This document shows positions 1 to 7,755 of a stretch of DNA of 7,755 bases, piece by piece. A model generated the notes under the pieces. That model did not search any database. It saw only the letters and a list, made by a program, of their open reading frames with translations, and was not told where the DNA came from. Every line of letters begins with the position of its first letter. The stretch's first letter is position 1. The position numbers and the translations under genes are program-made. The stretch comes from Verrucomicrobiota bacterium (lineage in GTDB: Bacteria; Verrucomicrobiota; Verrucomicrobiia; Chthoniobacterales; JAFAMB01): the NCBI GenBank assembly GCA_019236035.1, contig JAFAJU010000001.1, positions 1 to 7,755 on the forward strand. The letters run 5' to 3'.

Positions 1-523
1 GTACCGTCAGGTGCGGGTCTACCGTGAGCACCATGACTTTGCGGATCAACGGCAATTGAAAGTCACGATAATCCAAACCAGCGTTACCTCTTATGTCATA
101 GGTCTCGCGTTCTTTTTCTATCGTGACCGACATTCGAATCTCCTTGCTGACACCGTTTAATGAGAATTCGCCGCGTGCACTGAACTGCGATCCGTCTTGT
201 TTCCAGCCGGTCAGGTGAAATGAGGCTTGCGGATTGGATGTGTATGCTAACCACTTTAACATATCGCTATCTCGTCCTTTGTCGCCGGTATTCAGGTCTT
301 TGAAATCAAAAGTCAGATCGACCTTGGTCGGCACATTTGTTTTTGGATCGAAGGCAATGCTTAGCTCGTATCTTTCGAGTGTGCCGGAAAAGTCATGGAG
401 CGTGCTTTTGACTTGGACTTCGATTTTGCTCTTTTGCCGATCAATCTGTAGCGTGGCTGCCGGCGCGGAATTCACCAGGGCAAATAGCAGCAACAAAATA
501 ACAGGGGTCGGGAAAGGATTCAT
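1..523 (-). CDS. YceI-family secreted/periplasmic protein (partial, C-terminus beyond left edge)
   Basis: Reading the minus strand from the ATG at 523 gives an open frame of 174 codons that runs off the left edge without a stop. The N-terminus (MNPFPTPVILLLLFALVNSA...) is a signal peptide: a hydrophobic leucine-rich core and a likely cleavage site around residues 22-23 (APA-A). The mature part has the YceI pattern: an opening strand (LQIDRQKSKIEVQVK), then HDFSGTLERYELSIAFDP, and late in the domain the signature GEFSLNGVSKEIRMSV, which corresponds to the family's G-x-L-x-l-x-G-v-t-k-x-v segment. YceI proteins are lipocalin-like beta-barrels that bind polyisoprenoid or other lipids in the periplasm; the ligand here is unknown. 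Family members are about 170-200 residues, so little is missing. I see no good Shine-Dalgarno sequence: the upstream bases are the end of the 534-603 palindrome. Family is fairly certain, function is not. Confidence 0.85.
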   Translation of the reverse strand, partial: MNPFPTPVILLLLFALVNSAPAATLQIDRQKSKIEVQVKSTLHDFSGTLERYELSIAFDPKTNVPTKVDLTFDFKDLNTGDKGRDSDMLKWLAYTSNPQASFHLTGWKQDGSQFSARGEFSLNGVSKEIRMSVTIEKERETYDIRGNAGLDYRDFQLPLIRKVMVLTVDPHLTV

Positions 524-533
524 GCGCCCAATT

Positions 534-603
534 GTAGCATAGGCTTCCAGCCTGTAGTCACCGGGGGCGGCCCACGCCCGACAGGCGGGGACGCCTATGC
601 TAC
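534..603. repeat. 70-base GTAG...CTAC palindromic (REP-like) repeat
   Basis: The outer arms are a perfect 11-base inverted repeat, GTAGCATAGGC (534-544) and GCCTATGCTAC (593-603). Inside, after one bulged base and one mismatch, the stem continues: 545-548 pairs with 588-591 (one G-U) and GCCTGT (550-555) pairs with ACAGGC (581-586). At the tip GGGCG (565-569) pairs with CGCCC (575-579) around a 5-base loop. The whole stretch can therefore fold into one long hairpin in DNA or RNA. It fills the gap between the end of the ACT gene (611) and the yceI start (523), so it forms the 3' end of the gltB-ACT transcript and the leader of yceI. It may end or stabilise the first mRNA. It has no T-run, so it is not a classical intrinsic terminator. 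The terminal GTAG tetranucleotide is typical of REP elements mobilised by RAYT-type transposases; that link is inference. Confidence 0.8.
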
Positions 604-610
604 CATGCTT

Positions 611-1000
611 TCAGCTAAGAATCTCGAAAGCCCTTTTCAGATTATTCGGTCTGAATATCAGCAGCCCTTTTTCCGCCGTGGGCGCTGTGGCCAGGTAAGC
701 GTATTCGATGTTCACGTTCTCTGCCGCGAGCCTTTTCGCTATATTCGATAACGTTCCAGGCCTGTTATCGTGTTCCAGCATCAGGACTTCGTTTTCCACC
801 ACAAGGGTGCCGTGCTCTTCAAAAATGGCCAACGCCTTTGTGTGGTCACTGACGACCATGCGAACGACCGCATGATCGACTGTGTCAGAGATCGTCAAGC
901 CGAAGATATTGATATTCTCGGCTGCCAACGCATCGCAAACAGCGGCGAGCGTCCCCGGTTTATTCGCTAGGAACAACGCGAGTTGGGTCGCAATTTCCAT
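611..1000 (-). CDS. Tandem ACT-domain protein, probable amino-acid sensor
   Basis: This 129-residue protein is two ACT domains and nothing else: about residues 5-68 and 71-129. Each starts with the same ligand-loop pattern, NKPGTLAAVCDALAAENINI (residues 13-32) and NRPGTLSNIAKRLAAENVNI (79-98), so the gene looks like an internal duplication. ACT domains bind small ligands, usually amino acids, at domain interfaces; no enzyme domain or DNA-binding helix is present, so the protein must act through a partner or as a free sensor. Its ATG lies 3 bases after the gltB stop codon, and a Shine-Dalgarno-like GAAGAG (1008-1013, 7-base spacing) sits in the last gltB codons. The two genes are almost certainly cotranscribed and translationally coupled. 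A role in sensing glutamine, glutamate or a downstream amino acid for glutamate synthase is inference from context. The domain call is solid. Confidence 0.9.
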   Translation of the reverse strand: MEIATQLALFLANKPGTLAAVCDALAAENINIFGLTISDTVDHAVVRMVVSDHTKALAIFEEHGTLVVENEVLMLEHDNRPGTLSNIAKRLAAENVNIEYAYLATAPTAEKGLLIFRPNNLKRAFEILS

Positions 1001-1003
1001 ATT

Positions 1004-5578
<4,575 letters not shown>

Positions 5579-5629
5579 GGGTCAAACTTGCTGACATTAA
5601 GACTTCAAATGGGTGTTTCAAGACCAAAA

Positions 5630-5658
5630 TCTATAAAATCCCGACAAAATTTTGTCGC
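5630..5658 (-). promoter_or_regulatory. Candidate sigma-70-type promoter of gltB
   Basis: On the minus strand a -35-like GCGACA (5658-5653, 4 of 6 to TTGACA) is followed after 17 bases by a -10-like TATAGA (5635-5630, 4 of 6 to TATAAT). Transcription would start near 5623, leaving a leader of about 45 bases before the gltB ATG. The -35 and most of the spacer lie on the 5642-5657 palindrome, so a protein bound there would touch this promoter directly. The match is moderate and found by eye; a promoter closer to the gene is possible. Confidence 0.3.
5642..5657. promoter_or_regulatory. Perfect 16-base palindrome, probable operator for the divergent Lrp-like regulator
   Basis: CGACAAAATTTTGTCG is perfectly self-complementary and is AT-rich at its centre. 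It lies in the divergent intergenic region, 64 bases before the gltB ATG and 116 bases before the preferred regulator ATG. Lrp/AsnC dimers bind AT-centred palindromes of about 15 bases, so size, symmetry and base composition fit. It overlaps the -35 boxes of candidate promoters on both strands. With no loop it cannot form an RNA hairpin of interest, which favours a protein-binding site over an attenuator. Confidence 0.6.
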
Positions 5659-5681
5659 CCAAAACAACTCTTTCGAATAAT
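5652..5681 (+). promoter_or_regulatory. Candidate sigma-70-type promoter of the Lrp-like regulator
   Basis: TTGTCG (5652-5657, 4 of 6 to TTGACA) and AATAAT (5676-5681, 5 of 6 to TATAAT) are separated by 18 bases. The -35 box is the right half of the 16-base palindrome, so occupation of that site should block this promoter, the arrangement expected for autorepression. Transcription would start near 5688, upstream of both possible start codons (GTG 5735, ATG 5774). Confidence 0.38.
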
Positions 5682-5773
5682 TTATGCCCTCTGGAATTCG
5701 GAATAGATACTGAAGGGGTCAATTCGCGAGGATTGTGCCTGTTTCCTTTCCCAGCCGTGCTGGGCATACTGCC

Positions 5774-6349
5774 ATGAGAATTTTAGATGAGCAAGAAAAG
5801 GCGATCGTTCGTCGACTGATTCGTGATCCGCGTGAATCGGATAACGGAGTGGGAGAACTAACTGGGGTTAACGTTCGGACTGTTAGCCGGAAACGGCAGC
5901 GTCTCGAGCAGGAGGGTATTCTGTCGTATTACGCCAATGTCGACCTTTCTGCCAATGGCGCTCAGCAGTTTACCGCGCGACATCTTTATATCATCAAGTT
6001 CAGCGTAGGAATCACCTATAACCAACTGGTTGACGATATCAAAATGGAGCCGAGCAAGACCGTTTTCACTGAAAGAGTTTTCGAGAGTCACATCGCCGAA
6101 ATAGACGGCAAAGTCGCTCTGTTACTCTACATCGACGGCGACAGCGATGTCGATATTGTGCAGCGAATGCACGAAGAATTGATCCCGAACCTTTTGGAGA
6201 ATCACGGTAAAGATTCGATCGAAGAAGTCTCGACAATCCGCTTTCTATCGCCTGTGCGCGTGATGCGAAACTACCTGCCTCTGGTGAACATGAAAAACGG
6301 CCTCATGAAATCCGATTGGCCCGATGAGGCGCTTTTTGTGGGGCGCTGA
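5774..6349 (+). CDS. Lrp/AsnC-like transcriptional regulator, divergent from gltB
   Basis: The 191-residue protein opens like an AsnC-type winged helix: MRILDEQEKAIVRRLIRDPR, then a helix-turn-helix around GVGELTGVNVRTVSRKRQRL and EQEGIL (about residues 24-50). Residues from about 67 to 163 follow the beta-alpha-beta-beta-alpha-beta order of an Lrp effector (RAM) domain: a strand RHLYIIKFSV, a helix, an IDGKVALLLYIDGDSD turn where Lrp has its conserved Gly-Asp loop, a helix, and a final strand. The effector part is divergent, and a tail of about 25 residues makes the protein longer than the usual 150-165. I chose ATG 5774 because the family motif begins right after it; GTG 5735 would add 13 residues and has GAGG only 3 bases upstream, while neither start has a good ribosome site. 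Lrp controls gltBD in E. coli, so control of the adjacent gltB is the natural inference. The ligand is unknown. Confidence 0.75.
   Translation: MRILDEQEKAIVRRLIRDPRESDNGVGELTGVNVRTVSRKRQRLEQEGILSYYANVDLSANGAQQFTARHLYIIKFSVGITYNQLVDDIKMEPSKTVFTERVFESHIAEIDGKVALLLYIDGDSDVDIVQRMHEELIPNLLENHGKDSIEEVSTIRFLSPVRVMRNYLPLVNMKNGLMKSDWPDEALFVGR
6300..6337 (+). terminator. Possible intrinsic terminator inside the 3' end of the regulator gene
   Basis: GCCTCAT (6300-6306) and ATGAGGC (6324-6330) form a perfect 7-base stem with a 17-base loop, followed two bases later by TTTTT (6333-6337). This resembles a Rho-independent terminator for the plus strand but lies upstream of the TGA at 6347-6349. Transcripts stopped there would lack a stop codon, so it may be only a chance structure or a weak attenuator. 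The long loop also weakens the case. Confidence 0.25.
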
Positions 6350-6442
6350 AGCTATCGTTTCTAGTTTCTCGTTTTTCGTGGGAGACGGGCGCAGTGAAGT
6401 GTCGACAACGTCCGGCTCCTGAGAGACCAGGGACGGAAACAC

Positions 6443-6469
6443 GCTCCGTAGGAGCGAAATCTTTATAGT
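6443..6469 (+). repeat. Outer left copy of hairpin repeat
   Basis: It consists of the core GCTCCGTAGGAGC (5-base stem GCTCC/GGAGC, loop GTA) followed by the tail GAAATCTTTATAGT. It matches the outer right copy (7026-7052, opposite strand) at 26 of 27 positions. It marks the left end of the transposase unit. Confidence 0.85.
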
Positions 6470-6495
6470 CACGCCATCCGCCGCATAGAGGGGCA

Positions 6496-6515
6496 GCTCC
6501 GTAGGAGCGAAATCT
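6496..6515 (+). repeat. Inner left copy of hairpin repeat, overlapping the transposase stop codon
   Basis: It has the same 13-base core as the outer copy plus the first 7 bases of the tail (GAAATCT). The tail overlaps two of the three bases of the transposase stop codon (TAG, minus strand, 6516-6514). The hairpin would therefore form right at the end of the transposase reading frame in its mRNA. Confidence 0.8.
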
Positions 6516-6981
6516 AATCGGGCTCCACGGGTTTGAAAATGTATCGTTGGTCGTGCGGCACGTTGAATCGTTTCAACAGCTCGATGTATTCTTCGTTGAA
6601 GCTCTTGCGCCGATGATGCGCTTGCTGATTTTGAACGTACCTGATGACCGTATTGAGTTGTGAATGGGAATAGGAAAACGCGCCGAAACCTTCCTGCCAG
6701 GAAAATCTGCCCGCAACCCAGCGTCGATCATTGATGAATCCGGATGATCCCGCCTTTATGTTGCGAACCAAATCAGAGAGTGCGACGTTTGGCCTCTGAC
6801 CGATAAGGATGTGGAAATGATCCGGCATGTTGTTGATAGCGATTAGCTTTTGGCCTTGTCTAGAGATGATGCCGGTCATGTACTTTTGCAGCTCATCGTT
6901 GTATTCGCGCCGAAGCAGGTTCTGCCGGCCTTGAACAGCAAAAACGATATGGATGTAAATCTGTGTGTAGGTGTTGGCCAT
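6514..6981 (-). CDS. tnpA: IS200-type HUH single-tyrosine transposase (TnpA/RAYT-like)
   Basis: The 155-residue length is normal for the IS200 TnpA / Y1 transposase family. The sequence shows the family landmarks: the opening strand YTQIYIHIVFAVQGRQNL (residues 5-22), the metal-binding HUH motif His55-Phe-His57 in MPDHFHILIG, SDLVRNIKAGSSGFIN (69-84), FSWQEGFGAFSYSHSQ (93-108), and the helix with the likely nucleophile Tyr115 (VIRYVQNQQAHH). Such enzymes cut and join single-stranded DNA at hairpins through a 5'-phosphotyrosine link. All catalytic residues are present and the frame is intact, so the protein could be active. A Shine-Dalgarno AGGAG (6991-6995, 9-base spacing) precedes the ATG and is part of the inner right hairpin repeat. 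Whether to class it as IS200 or as a REP-associated (RAYT) enzyme is open; the flanking repeats favour the latter. Confidence 0.92.
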   Translation of the reverse strand: MANTYTQIYIHIVFAVQGRQNLLRREYNDELQKYMTGIISRQGQKLIAINNMPDHFHILIGQRPNVALSDLVRNIKAGSSGFINDRRWVAGRFSWQEGFGAFSYSHSQLNTVIRYVQNQQAHHRRKSFNEEYIELLKRFNVPHDQRYIFKPVEPD

Positions 6982-6989
6982 GATATGCC

Positions 6990-7002
6990 GCTCCTACGGA
7001 GC
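6990..7002 (-). repeat. Inner right copy of hairpin repeat, carrying the transposase ribosome-binding site
   Basis: On the minus strand the 13-base core GCTCCGTAGGAGC ends 8 bases before the transposase ATG (6981). Its AGGAG, the 3' half of the stem, is the only good Shine-Dalgarno sequence for the gene. This copy lacks the AAATCT tail. If the hairpin forms in RNA it would hide the ribosome-binding site. Confidence 0.8.
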
Positions 7003-7025
7003 TCACCGCAATCTGGGGAACGGTT

Positions 7026-7052
7026 ACTATAAAGATTTTGCTCCTACGGAGC
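7026..7052 (-). repeat. Outer right copy of hairpin repeat
   Basis: On the minus strand this is the core GCTCCGTAGGAGC plus the tail AAAATCTTTATAGT, one base different from the outer left copy (6443-6469). It marks the right end of the transposase unit. Confidence 0.85.
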
Positions 7053-7301
7053 AGCGTCCCGATCTTCCAAATGCCCAAACTCCAGGCCAAGCCTAAAGGC
7101 CTGGGCCACAATCTTTGCCCGCTTCGCGCTAAATCCGACGGCTCTGGGCTGAGATATTGTCCTCAAAATCTTCAAATGAACGAATCAATTTAATAAAACG
7201 TTTCTATGACTATGTTTTAAGATTTCCTGATCATCAGAGCAAGCTCTTTTTAACGTCGCATCGCTCCTCCAGAAACAAGATACCCAAAACCCAAAACCGC
7301 C
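7053..7301. other. Intergenic stretch between transposase unit and pheA
   Basis: I see no convincing gene here. It holds the 7-base hairpin at 7082-7104, an AT-rich section from about 7150 to 7260, and a short period-7 run (ACCCAAA repeated, about 7282-7298) just after the pheA stop. There is no clear intrinsic terminator for pheA on the minus strand. Confidence 0.6.
7082..7104. repeat. 7-base GC-rich inverted repeat
   Basis: CCAGGCC (7082-7088) and GGCCTGG (7098-7104) are perfectly complementary around a 9-base loop. It lies about 200 bases after the pheA stop codon on the minus strand and 30 bases outside the transposase unit. There is no T-run on either side, so it is not a classical terminator. 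It could be a transcript-end structure or a remnant of another palindromic repeat. Confidence 0.45.
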
Positions 7302-7755
7302 TCACCCGACCGCCTCAGTCCGCGGATAGCTTCCCAATACCTTCACGAACGTGCAGTGTTTCTCTAACTCCGTGATGGCATTCTTCACCAGCTCGTCCTC
7401 GCAGTGGCCTTCGATATCAACGAAAAAGAAGTATTCCCAGTTCTTGCGTTTCGAAGGTCGGCTCTCGATCTTGCTCATGCTCAACTTCAGCCGGTTGAAT
7501 GGCTCGATCGCGGAGTACAAGGCGCCTACCCGATCCTGTACACAGAACATCAGAGAAGTTTTGTCTTTGCCGGTCGGCGGACAGCTCGCGTGAGAAATGA
7601 CCAGAAAACGAGTGGTGTTATTCGGACTGTCCTGGATCGATCGCTCGAGAATCTCCAGCCCATACACCTCCGCGGCCATGGCGCCTGCCAGGGCCGCTGT
7701 CCCCGGTTCGCGCGAAGCCAACTCAGCCGCTTTCGTGGTACTCGAGACTTCAATC
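7302..7755 (-). CDS. pheA: Prephenate dehydratase (partial, N-terminus beyond right edge)
   Basis: The minus strand is open from the right edge to the TGA at 7304-7302, giving the last 151 or so residues. The first part, IEVSSTTKAAELASREPGTA then AALAGAMAAEVYGLEILE and IQDSPNNTTRFLVI, is the end of the prephenate dehydratase catalytic domain; the TRF triplet is a conserved catalytic motif. After it comes a phenylalanine-binding ACT domain with the two family signatures, DRVGALYSAIEPF (the GALV/GALY region) and KIESRPSK (the ESRP motif). The enzyme decarboxylates and dehydrates prephenate to phenylpyruvate, the step committed to phenylalanine, and is inhibited by phenylalanine through this ACT domain. 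An in-frame TTG at 7721 is not the start because the family match continues upstream of it. Whether a chorismate mutase domain precedes it cannot be seen. Confidence 0.95.
   Translation of the reverse strand, partial: IEVSSTTKAAELASREPGTAALAGAMAAEVYGLEILERSIQDSPNNTTRFLVISHASCPPTGKDKTSLMFCVQDRVGALYSAIEPFNRLKLSMSKIESRPSKRKNWEYFFFVDIEGHCEDELVKNAITELEKHCTFVKVLGSYPRTEAVG

Larger units (their letters stand above)
6443..7052 (-). mobile_element. IS200/RAYT-like element: transposase flanked by nested inverted hairpin repeats
   Basis: The element is delimited by two outer copies of a 27-base repeat in opposite orientation (6443-6469 and 7026-7052, 26 of 27 identical). Inside are two further copies of its 13-base hairpin core GCTCCGTAGGAGC (6496-6508 plus, 6990-7002 minus), also in opposite orientation and placed directly against the ends of the transposase gene. 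The order is therefore outer-inner-gene-inner-outer. Nested inverted short palindromes around a single-tyrosine transposase gene are the hallmark of REP-associated transposases (RAYTs) and their REP pairs; IS200 elements also have hairpin ends. I cannot tell from one copy whether the whole unit moves or whether the gene only spreads the repeats. The element lies between pheA and the regulator gene without interrupting either. Confidence 0.7.

Noticed and set aside
234..542. Plus-strand open frame of 102 codons
   Set aside because: It is antisense to the signal-peptide-bearing YceI gene, whose family match is clear on the minus strand.
5735..5773. GTG start giving 13 extra residues on the Lrp-like regulator
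   Set aside because: The GAGG upstream is only 3 bases from the GTG, the extra residues look unlike the family, and the AsnC motif begins right after ATG 5774. It remains possible.
6481..7018. Shared CCGCA-N4-GGGG in both linkers between outer and inner repeats (6481-6493 and 7006-7018)
   Set aside because: The two occurrences are in the same orientation while the repeats are inverted, so it does not fit the symmetry of the element and is probably chance.
6443..7052. CRISPR array from four short repeats
   Set aside because: The repeats are in opposite orientations, the spacing is irregular and the middle gap is a transposase gene.
7236..7251. AGAGC-AA-GCTCT followed by TTTTT, resembling a plus-strand terminator
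   Set aside because: The 2-base gap forces a stem of only 4 pairs, and no plus-strand gene reads into it. On the minus strand the T-run is on the wrong side for pheA.
7157..7375. Plus-strand open frame of 72 codons between the transposase unit and pheA
   Set aside because: It overlaps the end of pheA in antisense, has no ribosome site and no recognisable features.

Overview
The window is bacterial and looks chromosomal: compact genes, moderate GC, and housekeeping nitrogen and amino-acid metabolism. The dispersed palindromic repeats (a 13-base hairpin family around an IS200-like transposase, and a 70-base GTAG...CTAC palindrome) recall soil Verrucomicrobiota (Chthoniobacterales-like) or Acidobacteriota. 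That taxonomic guess comes from memory of repeat style, not from a marker gene, and should be held loosely.

Layout from the left. A YceI-family periplasmic protein lies on the minus strand, its C-terminus cut by the window edge (523 to 1). A 70-base palindromic repeat (534-603) separates it from a minus-strand pair: gltB, the large subunit of glutamate synthase (5578 to 1004), followed after only 3 bases by a small protein of two tandem ACT domains (1000 to 611). Divergent from gltB is an Lrp/AsnC-like regulator (5774-6349, plus strand). The 195-base region between them carries a perfect 16-base palindrome (5642-5657) that overlaps candidate promoters for both genes. Next comes a 610-base element (6443-7052): an IS200-type single-tyrosine transposase nested between two inverted pairs of the same hairpin repeat. 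The right end holds the C-terminal part of prephenate dehydratase (PheA) with its phenylalanine-sensing ACT domain (minus strand, cut by the right edge).

How it may fit together. GltB uses glutamine and 2-oxoglutarate to make glutamate, which is the amino donor for phenylalanine made downstream of PheA. The Lrp-like protein probably controls gltB and itself through the shared palindrome. The coupled tandem-ACT protein is a candidate amino-acid sensor for the same step. No gltD (small subunit) is present in the window. The most unusual items are the gltB-ACT coupling, the shared palindromic operator, and the transposase unit in which one hairpin supplies the ribosome-binding site and another runs over the stop codon.
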